Positions 1 to 6,690 of a stretch of DNA of 35,306 nucleotides are shown one piece after another. The DNA comes from a bacterium (lineage in GTDB: Bacteria; SZUA-79; Acidulodesulfobacterales; Acidulodesulfobacteraceae): positions 1-35,306 of the forward strand of contig JAJYJI010000020.1 of NCBI GenBank assembly GCA_021789605.1, in the 5' to 3' direction. Every line of letters starts with the position of its first letter. The first letter of the stretch is position 1. The notes beneath the pieces were generated by a model that saw only the letters and a program-made list of their open reading frames with translations, did not search any database and was not told the origin of the DNA. A program made the position numbers and the translations under genes.

Positions 1-113
1 AGTTAGAGAAATTAAAAAGTAATAGGATAATGGGCTTTAAGGTTAATAATTACGTTGAACTTACGGACGCAAAATTATTTGATTTTATAAAATATTTTAA
101 AAATCTGAATTAA
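1..113 (+). CDS. C-terminal end of an unidentified protein (5' partial)
   Basis: An open frame enters from the left edge (first full codon at base 3) and ends at TAA 111-113. It encodes about 36 residues ending in KYFKNLN. The piece is too short and featureless to assign. The next gene starts 21 bases downstream behind its own strong Shine-Dalgarno site, so the two probably share an operon. Confidence 0.5.
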   Translation, partial: LEKLKSNRIMGFKVNNYVELTDAKLFDFIKYFKNLN

Positions 114-134
114 TTTTTTTAAGGAGGGTCTCTT

Positions 135-470
135 ATGGATGCTCAGGAATTAGCGGAAGCGTATGCGAACGTAAAAACTAAAGCGAAGCCGGATAAAATA
201 TCGCAATCTAAACGAGTGGTTAAAGCGGCGAGGGATAAAGACCGGCACGAATTAACAAAAAAAGAAATAATCAGGGCGTCCTTAAACGACATAGAAGATA
301 TGCTTAACAACGATTTTACCTTTGATGATATCTCTATCGTTTTTTGGAATAAAGGCGTAAGCATAGACGAAAGCCATATCCGGCATTCATATCATTATTT
401 CAAACGCAGAATGCTGCCGGATATTAATACGGTTAAACCGCCGAAAGGCGACGGAAAATTTCATAAATAA
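135..470 (+). CDS. Small basic HTH-like protein, possibly TraK/MobC-type conjugation accessory protein
   Basis: 111 residues. The ATG follows AAGGAGGG at ideal spacing. The N-terminal 45 residues are highly charged and probably disordered. Residues about 46-92 (IRASLNDIEDMLNNDFTF, then a segment ending SHIRHSYHYFKRR) have the pattern of a small helix-turn-helix, in which a short helix is followed by D-I-S-x-V and a recognition helix. Small mobilization accessory proteins of the TraK/MobC kind use this layout to bind oriT or promoters. The assignment rests on pattern only; no family signature is decisive. It could equally be a general small DNA-binding protein. It is followed at 34 bases by the ring-nuclease gene, suggesting co-transcription. 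Confidence 0.45.
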   Translation: MDAQELAEAYANVKTKAKPDKISQSKRVVKAARDKDRHELTKKEIIRASLNDIEDMLNNDFTFDDISIVFWNKGVSIDESHIRHSYHYFKRRMLPDINTVKPPKGDGKFHK

Positions 471-503
471 ATTAAATTAGCTATATTACGGGAGGATTAA
501 ATT

Positions 504-824
504 ATGAGAAACATCGTATCAAACGCTTTCAGCGTAAATATGTTAAAGGAGATAGCATTATTAAGTTTTATTCCGGCAAGCCTTTCCGACGTTAAATTTT
601 TTCTCGAAGAGGGCGAGTTATATTCGATAATCGGGCATAAGGCGACGGCGGACTTATTAACCGCCAAATTAGGCGTAGAAATTAAATATAACCGTGAAAA
701 TTATATAAAAAGAAAAGACGACAGGATTATCGTCTGCCTGCCGAATAAAAGGCTTGACGGGGGGCAGGTTCTTACTCGGGCAGAAATGGAGAAAGTAGAT
801 ATTAAATTCTGGCTAGTGCAGTGA
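504..824 (+). CDS. DUF1874 / AcrIII-1-like ring nuclease (putative type III anti-CRISPR)
   Basis: 106 residues with the layout of the DUF1874 (STIV B116-like) family: an N-terminal SNAFSVNMLK segment (residues 6-15), IGHKATADLL with His45 (42-52), a KRLDGGQVLT stretch (82-91) and a hydrophobic C-terminal strand ending WLVQ. In the characterised viral member AcrIII-1, a dimer degrades cyclic tetra-adenylate, the second messenger of type III CRISPR, with an active-site His in the IGH motif and an Arg in the R-L-x-E-G loop. Here His45 and Arg83 are present, but the loop reads R-L-D-G-G, so the usual Glu is a Gly. Host-encoded homologues (Crn2) also exist; on this mobile element an anti-CRISPR role is the simpler inference. 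Start chosen by GGGAGG upstream. Confidence 0.8.
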   Translation: MRNIVSNAFSVNMLKEIALLSFIPASLSDVKFFLEEGELYSIIGHKATADLLTAKLGVEIKYNRENYIKRKDDRIIVCLPNKRLDGGQVLTRAEMEKVDIKFWLVQ

Positions 825-859
825 TTTTAGATATTGTGCATGGTTAAGCGTTTTCGTAT

Positions 860-888
860 TTGACATTTATTTTTCTTTGATATATTAT
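860..888 (+). promoter_or_regulatory. Predicted sigma-70-type promoter
   Basis: TTGACA at 860-865 and TATTAT at 883-888 are separated by 17 bases. It lies in the 240-base gap after the ring-nuclease gene and would drive the interrupted gene at 1063. Just downstream (about 896-909) is TTTTTGAGATACC, the reverse complement of the GGTATCTCAAAAA box found upstream of other operons here. The rest of the 825-1062 gap shows T-rich tracts but no other gene. Confidence 0.55.
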
Positions 889-1062
889 TAACATTGTTTT
901 TGAGATACCGAAAGGTAATATTATTTTTTTTGGTTTAGGATATGTTTTGGAAATAGCCAAAAAACGCAAGGAAAGGGGTTAAATTTTCGAGATAGACAGT
1001 TTTAGGTAGAGTATTACTAAAAATAAAATTAAACGCCTTAAAAGGCAAATTATAGGGTTAAA

Positions 1063-1287
1063 ATGGCAAATATAGAAGATATTATAAGTTGGTTTAGGAA
1101 TAAGTATAATAAGGAAGAATATTTTTTCACATTCAGGGAGTATAAGACGAAAAGTATTATTAAAAATAATTTGAGATACCGAGTTGAAAATATTTATCCA
1201 CATAAAACCGACGATGGCTTATATTTTATTGTTTGCAAAAGAACGCCGGTCAACCACCCCGCCCTTTCGGACGGGGCTTGTCGGTGA
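1063..1287 (+). pseudogene. Small gene of unknown function interrupted by the IscB element
   Basis: ATG at 1063 opens a frame of about 62 native residues (MANIEDIISWFRNKY onward). It then runs into the left end of the IscB transposon near 1250, where the last codons (NHPALSDGACR) come from the element's first hairpin. Native residues continue past the right end near 2717 only in pieces. No family is recognised. The N-terminus loosely resembles the start of the unknown gene at 23223 in size and Trp/Tyr content. Function unknown; the gene is probably inactivated. Confidence 0.5.
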
Positions 1288-1502
1288 CGACAAGATATCT
1301 AATGGTTGATTAGGGGGCATTAATTATGAAAAAAATGCAGAAGTTATTAACAAGACGGATAACCGACACACCTGCGGATTCTCTAGTCCGCAGCAACTGC
1401 GGTCTGTCGTTAAACAAAGAGGAAACTCTTAGTGCGGCAGGCTTAAAAACGGTTAATAACAACCCCGAAGAGAACCTACTCTCCGGCAGGAGAGGACGAA
1501 AC
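1250..1502 (+). ncRNA. Omega-RNA of the IscB element (with transposon left end)
   Basis: The roughly 250 bases before the IscB start are non-coding in character. They contain a hairpin CCCCGCCC-TTTC-GGACGGGG near 1257-1276, a second short stem, the string GATTAGGGGGC (about 1307-1317), and AACAACCCCGAAGAGAACCTAC (about 1458-1479) before the gene. Orphan copies at 9181 and 10339 share the same order, including GATTAGGGGGC and AACAACCCCGATGAGAACC, so the conservation is at RNA level. IscB omega-RNAs carry their guide at the 5' end, so the guide should be the flanking bases just left of the element (about 1232-1250). An apparent protein extension through this region is an open frame by chance. 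Confidence 0.7.
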
Positions 1503-2702
1503 TTGAGAGTATTCGTCTTAAACATGCGCGGTAAGCCTTTAATGCCGACAACGGCAGGCAAAGCAAGAAAACTTTTAAGAAAAGGATTAGCTAAAGTAAT
1601 CATGAGAACTCCTTTTACGATTCAGCTTGCTTATGCGACGGGAGAGGTAAGGCAGGACGTCAAATTAGGCGTCGATACCGGCTATAAGCATATCGGATTA
1701 TCGGCAATATCAAGCGCTAAGGAACTCTTTCGCTCCGAAGTGGAGTTAAGAACGGATATTGTTAAACTATTATCCGAAAGACGCCAATACCGCAGGACGA
1801 GACGCAATAGGCTCTGGTATCGAAAAGCCCGTTTCTTAAATAGAACCAAGAGTAAGAAAGCCGGTTGGCTCGCTCCAAGCGTTCAGCATAGGTTAGACAG
1901 TCATATTAAAGCGGTAGAATTTGTCAAGTCTATATTGCCGGTTACGGAGATTACCGTCGAAGCCGCCGCTTTCGATATCCAGAAGATTAAGAATCCGGAT
2001 ATAACGGGAACGGATTATCAGAACGGAGAACAAAAGGACTTTTGGAACGTAAGGGAATACGTTCTTTACAGGGACGGGCATAAATGCCAAGCTTGTAACG
2101 GCAAGAGCAAGGATAAGGTATTAAACGTTCATCACATCGAAAGCAGACAGACCGGCGGAGACAGACCGGATAACTTAATTACTCTCTGCGAGACTTGTCA
2201 TAAGGCTTACCACAAGGGCAAGCTCGAACTTAAAATAAAGAAGCATAAAGCCTTTAAAGCGGAAACTATTATGTCTATTCTGCGGTGGAAGATAGTTAAT
2301 AAGCTAAGAGAACTTGGCAATATAGTGAATATTACTTACGGCTACCTTACTAAGTCCGCAAGGATAGCGTTAAGGTTAGGCAAGAGCCACGCTGACGACG
2401 CCTTTTGTATAGCCAGCGGGAGCGGGCAGGAGAGGACGGACGTTATTAACGGTTCTTTTACCCGCAGGCAGAATAGATGCACGCAGCTTAACCGCAAGGG
2501 CTTTAAGCCGTCTATCAGAAAGCGGAGGTATGAGCTGCAACCGAACGATTTGGTAAGATTTAACGGTAAAGCCTTTCTCGTTAAAGGTATGCAGAATTTA
2601 GGCAAATATATCAAACTTGCGGGTTTAAAAAAGCCCGTCAAAACAGAATTAGTCAATTTAATTAAATACGGCAAGGGGTTGCAATTCATCCCCGCCTTGT
2701 AA
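1503..2702 (+). CDS. iscB: IscB RNA-guided nuclease (IS200/IS605-associated)
   Basis: 399 residues from TTG at 1503, preceded by GGAGAGG. Domains in order: PLMP domain (residues 1-40, GKPLMP); RuvC-I with Asp58 in LGVDTGYKHIG; Arg-rich bridge helix (about 93-112); RuvC-II with Glu153 in ITVEAAAF; HNH (about 180-240) with paired CxxC Cys, HHIE and a C-x-x-C-H-x-x-Y-H motif; RuvC-III with SHADD (295-299); and a C-terminal beta-rich LQPNDLVR module thought to contact the target-adjacent motif. All catalytic residues of both nuclease domains are visible, so the enzyme looks active. IscB is the ancestor of Cas9 and cuts DNA matching the omega-RNA guide. No TnpA transposase gene is present, so movement would need one in trans. 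A longer frame from 1326 exists but covers the omega-RNA. Confidence 0.93.
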   Translation: MRVFVLNMRGKPLMPTTAGKARKLLRKGLAKVIMRTPFTIQLAYATGEVRQDVKLGVDTGYKHIGLSAISSAKELFRSEVELRTDIVKLLSERRQYRRTRRNRLWYRKARFLNRTKSKKAGWLAPSVQHRLDSHIKAVEFVKSILPVTEITVEAAAFDIQKIKNPDITGTDYQNGEQKDFWNVREYVLYRDGHKCQACNGKSKDKVLNVHHIESRQTGGDRPDNLITLCETCHKAYHKGKLELKIKKHKAFKAETIMSILRWKIVNKLRELGNIVNITYGYLTKSARIALRLGKSHADDAFCIASGSGQERTDVINGSFTRRQNRCTQLNRKGFKPSIRKRRYELQPNDLVRFNGKAFLVKGMQNLGKYIKLAGLKKPVKTELVNLIKYGKGLQFIPAL

Positions 2703-2720
2703 AGACGGGGTCTTATTGCT
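2691..2720 (+). mobile_element. Right end of IscB transposon with terminal hairpin
   Basis: CCCCG-CCTTGTAAAGA-CGGGG (2691-2711) forms a subterminal hairpin overlapping the iscB stop, followed by GTCTTATT. Such imperfect palindromes are the ends recognised by IS200/IS605 transposases. The left partner hairpin is near 1257. The exact junction is inferred to within about 10 bases. Confidence 0.6.
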
Positions 2721-2772
2721 GTATTTTTGAGAAAGTTTATATTTAACTATTTTTGTATTTTTGGAGAGACAA

Positions 2773-3174
2773 ATGCAAAATAATAATGATAACGATTTAG
2801 GAATTATTTTAGAATTTCCGTTTCTCGCGCCGTCGCTAAATCAATTTTATTCAAACAGGAATCCTTATTGGCGCTCGCAGATAGTCAAAAAAATCCATAA
2901 CGATGTTCGGTGGCTTTTGATATCTAAAGGCTACCGGCAAGAATCCTATCCTTTCGGGAAAGAGAAACTTTCTGTCATCGCTGTATGCTGTTTTGCCGAC
3001 AACAAACGCAGGGATGTGGATAACTACTTTCCTAAACCGATTATAGACGCCCTAAAAGGTTTCCTGATATATAGCGATGACGACAGATATATCTCGTCCT
3101 GCGCCGTTAGAATCAAATCGAACTGTAAAGAGAACAAAACTGTTATTATTATTAACAAATCCGAGGGGTTTTAA
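2773..3174 (+). CDS. RusA-family Holliday junction resolvase
   Basis: 133 residues from ATG at 2773; GGAGAG lies 5 bases before it, so the in-frame TTG at 2761 is disfavoured. The RusA signature is clear: RRDVDNYFPKPIIDALKG (about 79-96) followed by a DDDRY segment. Asp and Lys residues in these motifs form the Mg-dependent active site of this dimeric structure-specific endonuclease. RusA genes are typical of phages and mobile elements and resolve four-way junctions during recombination or replication. The stop overlaps the next start by one base (TAATG), so translation is probably coupled. Confidence 0.85.
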   Translation: MQNNNDNDLGIILEFPFLAPSLNQFYSNRNPYWRSQIVKKIHNDVRWLLISKGYRQESYPFGKEKLSVIAVCCFADNKRRDVDNYFPKPIIDALKGFLIYSDDDRYISSCAVRIKSNCKENKTVIIINKSEGF

Positions 3175-3554
3175 TGTCCGTAAATTTATCGGTCATAGAC
3201 AAAGGCGGCAATTTAGTAAGTTGCGATGCCGTCCGGCATCACGGAGAAACGCCTCTTGCGGTTAGAATTATTATAATAACCGATGTTTTTCCCGTAACGG
3301 CGATAAAGCCGGCGAGATTATCTTTTCTTTATTTCGATATTGATTACGTAAAAGATATAGTCGGTAAATTTCCGTATTGTTTTTACGGGGCAGACGAGAC
3401 AAAGAATAAAGCGATATGCGATTTATTAAATATAAAAAAAGATAATCTAAACACGATAAAAGGCAGTTACGTTAAAAAATCTTGGACGGACTGGCTGATA
3501 CTGCCTATTTACGACAATAAAAATAAAATAAGTAAATTCTTAAAAATTATATAA
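3174..3554 (+). CDS. Hypothetical protein, translationally coupled to the resolvase
   Basis: 126 residues. The ATG overlaps the resolvase stop by one base. The N-terminal half is beta-rich (LAVRIIIITDVFPVTAI) and the C-terminal half alpha/beta, with a Trp-rich WTDWLILP near residues 103-110. There is no signal peptide or membrane segment, and I recognise no family. Its position between a RusA resolvase and a radical SAM protein suggests a DNA- or nucleotide-related accessory role, but this is context only. Confidence 0.6.
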   Translation: MSVNLSVIDKGGNLVSCDAVRHHGETPLAVRIIIITDVFPVTAIKPARLSFLYFDIDYVKDIVGKFPYCFYGADETKNKAICDLLNIKKDNLNTIKGSYVKKSWTDWLILPIYDNKNKISKFLKII

Positions 3555-3557
3555 TTT

Positions 3558-4496
3558 ATGCAAAAAATCGGTCTTATCAACATCGATAGTAAAATACCGA
3601 ACTTGGCTCTTATGAAGATATCTGCTTATCATAAGGCGAAAGGCGATACGGTTTCTTGGTTCGATATGTTTGAAACCTACGACAAAGTTTATTCGTCAAA
3701 GGTATTTTCTTATTCGCAGGACTTCGATTATTACCCCGCCGGGATAGAGACAGTAAAAGGCGGTTCCGGCTATATCGGTAATTATACCGTCCTGCCGGAC
3801 GAGATAGAGCATATCTGCCCGGATTATTCTCTTTATCCCGGAATGGATTACTCTATGGGTTTTATTACCCGCGGTTGCATAAGAACATGTAATTTTTGTA
3901 TAGTCCCGAAAAAGGAAGGCTATATACGGGCTAACGCCGATATAGACGAGTTTTTAAGGCATAAGAATTTAGTCTGCTTAGATAATAACGTATTGGCGAG
4001 CGACTTCGGATTAGAACAGATAGAAAAAATCATAAAACGCAAGATTAAGGTAGATTTTAATCAGGGTTTAGATGCCCGGATTATAGCTGAAAATCCCGCC
4101 ATAGCAGAACTGCTCTCAAAGGTAAAATGGTTAAAGCCCGTCAGGATGGCTATGGATAATATGGGAGAGGCGGACGCCGTCATTAAAGCTACGGAGCTGT
4201 TGAGGAAGTATAAGACTACGCCGAAAAGATATTTTATTTATCTTTTGGTCAGGGAAAATATCGAAGACGCTTTGCAACGGGTTAATATCTGCAAGCAATA
4301 CGATTTAAACCCCTTTGCGCAACCGTATCTTAATCCGGCCCTGCCGTATAAAACGATTACAAAAGAACAGATAAACTTTTGTAAATGGGTAAACGTCAAG
4401 ATATTTTTTAAAAACGTAGAATATTATAAATTTACGGATACGAGAACCGCTAAAAAATATAAAGAAGAAGGAGAAAATCAATGTCTTGCAATCTAA
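3558..4496 (+). CDS. Radical SAM protein
   Basis: 312 residues. The radical SAM cluster motif C-x3-C-x2-C is at Cys107, Cys111 and Cys114 (ITRGCIRTCNFCIVPK). These Cys ligate the 4Fe-4S cluster that cleaves S-adenosylmethionine. The first 90 residues resemble the B12-binding-like N-terminal region of methylthiotransferase/B12-type members (IGLINIDSKIPNLALMKIS), but no DxHxxG cobalamin motif is evident. Similar compact radical SAM proteins occur in phages and mobile elements, mostly of unknown substrate. The C-terminus overlaps the next gene by 16 bases, indicating coupling. Substrate unknown; radical SAM assignment firm. Confidence 0.85.
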   Translation: MQKIGLINIDSKIPNLALMKISAYHKAKGDTVSWFDMFETYDKVYSSKVFSYSQDFDYYPAGIETVKGGSGYIGNYTVLPDEIEHICPDYSLYPGMDYSMGFITRGCIRTCNFCIVPKKEGYIRANADIDEFLRHKNLVCLDNNVLASDFGLEQIEKIIKRKIKVDFNQGLDARIIAENPAIAELLSKVKWLKPVRMAMDNMGEADAVIKATELLRKYKTTPKRYFIYLLVRENIEDALQRVNICKQYDLNPFAQPYLNPALPYKTITKEQINFCKWVNVKIFFKNVEYYKFTDTRTAKKYKEEGENQCLAI

Positions 4497-5017
4497 GCCC
4501 GGAACTTTACGAAAAGTTAGAAAAAGATATTAATTACGCCGCGAATATTATCAAATTCGATAATATTTCGGACAAAGACGATTTTAAACAGGACTGCTGG
4601 TTCGGCATATTTGCTTTTCTTAATAAAAACGGCAAAATATCAAGACTTTCCGCTAAATTCATAATTCAAAAATATTCAATAAAATTCTTTACTAAAAAGA
4701 ATTTCGTTCAGATAGACGATATCGAAAATACGGTTGCGCAGGAATGCTATACCGATGTTCTTGACGAGATAATTCAAGAGGAAGATAAAAGCCGGAAAAA
4801 AGATACTATCGACCTTATAGAAGAAAAATTAGGATATGCGCGCGGAGACGTAAATCTGGCCAACCCCGCTAAAATTACTCCGCTTGCGGCTATAAATTAT
4901 AAAAATTACAGAAAATTCCGCAATCAGTATGAATATTACGAAAATAAATCGATAAAAACCTTAAGGCAGTTCCTAAAACAATCAGGGCATAAGCTGCCGG
5001 CCGCGGGGGCAATGTGA
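4481..5017 (+). CDS. Hypothetical protein with weak sigma-region-2-like segment
   Basis: 178 residues from an ATG behind GAAGGAG inside the end of the radical SAM gene. Residues about 31-47 (KDDFKQDCWFGIFAFLNK) resemble the D-D-x-x-Q-E-x-W-x-G-I pattern of sigma-70 region 2. No convincing region 4 follows, so this may be a divergent or truncated sigma-like protein or a coincidence. The middle is acidic (DVLDEIIQEEDKSRKKD) and the C-terminus basic and Tyr-rich. It overlaps the next gene by 4 bases (ATGTGATG arrangement). Confidence 0.5.
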   Translation: MSCNLSPELYEKLEKDINYAANIIKFDNISDKDDFKQDCWFGIFAFLNKNGKISRLSAKFIIQKYSIKFFTKKNFVQIDDIENTVAQECYTDVLDEIIQEEDKSRKKDTIDLIEEKLGYARGDVNLANPAKITPLAAINYKNYRKFRNQYEYYENKSIKTLRQFLKQSGHKLPAAGAM

Positions 5018-5397
5018 TGAACATTATTAAAAAAGTTAAAAACTTTCTAAAAATTAAAAAAGCGTTGAGAGTAGAATCTATCGAAACATACGAAGACGTT
5101 AATTTGTTTTTGGCGGGGTATAAGTATTATTTTGAGTTTGTTTCTTATAGTTATTTATCTTTTGATTGGATTTTTTATTTTAGCGAAAAAGGGTCCACTA
5201 TCGAAATTCTTAAGGAATCCTTAATTTTTACTTCGATATATATAATTGACGGTCACCGCGAGCCTAATATAAGGGCTTTTGTTTGGGAACATAGGGATAG
5301 TATCAACGCGGAACTTTTGCGCCGCAATAAATCGGCAGAGATATTTAAACGCATAAGATTGCAGAAAGAAACACTAGAAAAAAAAATTAAAAATGAC
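5014..5397 (+). pseudogene. Small hypothetical protein gene interrupted near its 3' end by the TnpB element; paralogue of 7550 gene
   Basis: The first about 128 residues (MMNIIKKVKNFLKIKK through EKKIKND) are a full-length relative of the 106-residue protein at 7550. Both carry VESIETYEDVNLFLAGYKYY and an EPNIRA-(F/Y)-(V/I)-W block followed by NAEL and a basic coiled tail. Right after KND the frame enters the TnpB transposon left end and stays open through tnpB, giving an artificial fusion to 6627. Joining the left flank (AAAAATGAC) to the right flank after the element (TCTCTAAAATAA) restores a short natural C-terminus, so the disruption removes only a few residues. Function unknown. Confidence 0.65.
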
Positions 5398-6665
5398 CGA
5401 GAACCCCCGCCCGCAAGCCCCTGCTTTAGCCGTGGGGATAAGGGCGTCCAACTTCGCTATATAGATAGAGGTAAAATGTATAAAGTTAGAAAGCTAAACA
5501 TAGGCGTATCGGAACAGCTAAACGCATTATCTCTTGCGTCGGGAGATCTTTATTCCCGCACGGTAGTTTTCTTTTGGCGCACCGTCCGTAAGAAAGGTCT
5601 CTGGCTTAAGCCCTCTTCGCTTATGCGGGCGCTAAACGACAAGCGACTCCACGCCCATACGGCGGACGGAACGGTTCAGTCGTTTTGTTCGGCGCTTAAG
5701 TCATGGAGAAAGAGGCGTAAGGAAGACCAGAATGCCAAGCCGCCGAGGAAACGCCGGAAGTTTTATAAGCTGATATACAAGTCTTCGGCGATAAGGCTTA
5801 AAAACGGCAACTTAATTCTGTCTAACGGCAAGGGCAACGAACCGCTAATATTTCCATGGCAAGGGGATATGCCGACCCAAGTTGAAATCGGCTGGAACGG
5901 GAAAGAATACCAGTTAAGGGCAGCTTACGGATTCGAGCCGATAAACGAGATAACAGGAAAAAAAACCTGCGGAATAGACCTTGGGGAAATACATACCGCC
6001 GTGGTCCACGACGGCAAAGATACCGTTATTTACAACGGACGGCTTTTAAGGTCTAAAAGACGATACCAGAATAAAGTCAATGCGGAACTCGCCGCCAAAA
6101 TGGATATTATTAAAAAGGGAGGACGAAAATGGAAAAAACTTAACAAAGCGAAGCAAAGGATAAATAGTAGGTTGAATAATCAAATAAGGGATATTCTCCA
6201 CAAGCAGACCACGCATTTAGTGTCAACGATGAAAGAAAAAGGCGTTCACACGCTGGTTGTAGGCGATTTGAGGAATATCCGAGATTCCTTAAACTATGGG
6301 AAAAAGACGAACCAGAAACTACATCAGTGGACATTCGGTAAAATAACGCAAATGCTCAGGTATAAGTGGGAGGCTATATGCGGGTTATTTGAACTCCAGG
6401 ATGAAGCATACACCTCGCAGGAATGTCCGGCTTGCCATAAAAGACACAAGCCGACCGGCAGGGTCTATAAGTGTAAATGCGGGTTCGTTTATCATAGGGA
6501 CGGAGTAGGCAGTATTAACATAAGAGCAAAGTATCTGGGAGAAGTCCCAGTAGTAGGCGAAATGGCGCCGCCGGCAGGAGTGAGATATAATCCGCACCTG
6601 TCTTACCTAGGAGGTTTACATAAATAAGTCGCTTAGGAATCCCCTGGATTTATCCATGGGGAGCG
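5398..6665 (+). mobile_element. IS605-type transposon carrying only TnpB
   Basis: The left end near 5398 holds the hairpin CCCC-TGCTTTAGCCGT-GGGG (5418-5437). The right end holds CCCCTGGATTTATCCATGGGG (6641-6661, split here by a short loop) followed by AGCGTCAAT. No tnpA gene lies between, so this is a non-autonomous element. The bases just left of the element (AATGAC) would be the target-adjacent motif. Boundaries follow from restoring the interrupted host gene and are good to a few bases. Confidence 0.7.
5476..6627 (+). CDS. tnpB: TnpB RNA-guided nuclease, variant lacking the canonical RuvC-II Glu
   Basis: 383 residues from ATG 5476 behind AGAGG. Order: N-terminal HTH/wedge region with a basic stretch (about 75-98, WRKRRKED and PPRKRRKFY), RuvC-I Asp168 in CGIDLGEIHTAVV, long basic helices, RuvC-II region LVVGDLRNIRD, then YKWEA, EAYTSQECPACH, a CxxC...CxC zinc ribbon (Cys317, 320, 333, 335) and RuvC-III Asp342 in HRDGVGSINI. 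Canonical TnpB has E-D at the RuvC-II position; here it is G-D (Gly263). A known branch with G-D-(L/V) is proposed to use a relocated Glu, possibly Glu299 in YKWEA. TnpB cuts DNA next to a short motif using a guide RNA from the element's right end. The protein is intact. Confidence 0.92.
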   Translation: MYKVRKLNIGVSEQLNALSLASGDLYSRTVVFFWRTVRKKGLWLKPSSLMRALNDKRLHAHTADGTVQSFCSALKSWRKRRKEDQNAKPPRKRRKFYKLIYKSSAIRLKNGNLILSNGKGNEPLIFPWQGDMPTQVEIGWNGKEYQLRAAYGFEPINEITGKKTCGIDLGEIHTAVVHDGKDTVIYNGRLLRSKRRYQNKVNAELAAKMDIIKKGGRKWKKLNKAKQRINSRLNNQIRDILHKQTTHLVSTMKEKGVHTLVVGDLRNIRDSLNYGKKTNQKLHQWTFGKITQMLRYKWEAICGLFELQDEAYTSQECPACHKRHKPTGRVYKCKCGFVYHRDGVGSINIRAKYLGEVPVVGEMAPPAGVRYNPHLSYLGGLHK

Positions 6666-6682
6666 TCAATCTCTAAAATAAA
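6500..6682 (+). ncRNA. Predicted TnpB omega-RNA (reRNA) spanning tnpB 3' end, right end and guide
   Basis: TnpB guide RNAs overlap the 3' end of tnpB, run through the right-end hairpin and finish in flanking DNA that acts as guide. Here the hairpin is 6641-6661, the scaffold would end at about GTCAAT (6665-6670), and the guide would be the following 15-20 bases, starting near TCTCTAAAATAAAAATATTC. The 5' limit is a rough estimate; nothing in the sequence fixes it. Confidence 0.45.
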
Positions 6683-6690
6683 AATATTCT

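Noticed and set aside
1171-1186. Reverse copy of the GGTATCTCAA box inside the 1063 gene
   Set aside because: Only ten bases match, within coding sequence and without A-tract or TATATA; likely chance.
1326-1502. N-terminal 59-residue extension of IscB
   Set aside because: This stretch is the omega-RNA, homologous to non-coding orphan copies at 9181 and 10339. The IscB family starts at the VFVLNMRGKPLMP region, and TTG 1503 has a good Shine-Dalgarno.
4481-5017. Sigma factor
   Set aside because: Only one short region-2-like segment; no region 4 or full -10 recognition helix, so kept as hypothetical.
5014-6627. 537-residue fusion protein
   Set aside because: The frame stays open by chance across the TnpB left end. 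The N-terminal part has a separate full-length paralogue at 7550, and TnpB has its own ATG with ribosome-binding site.
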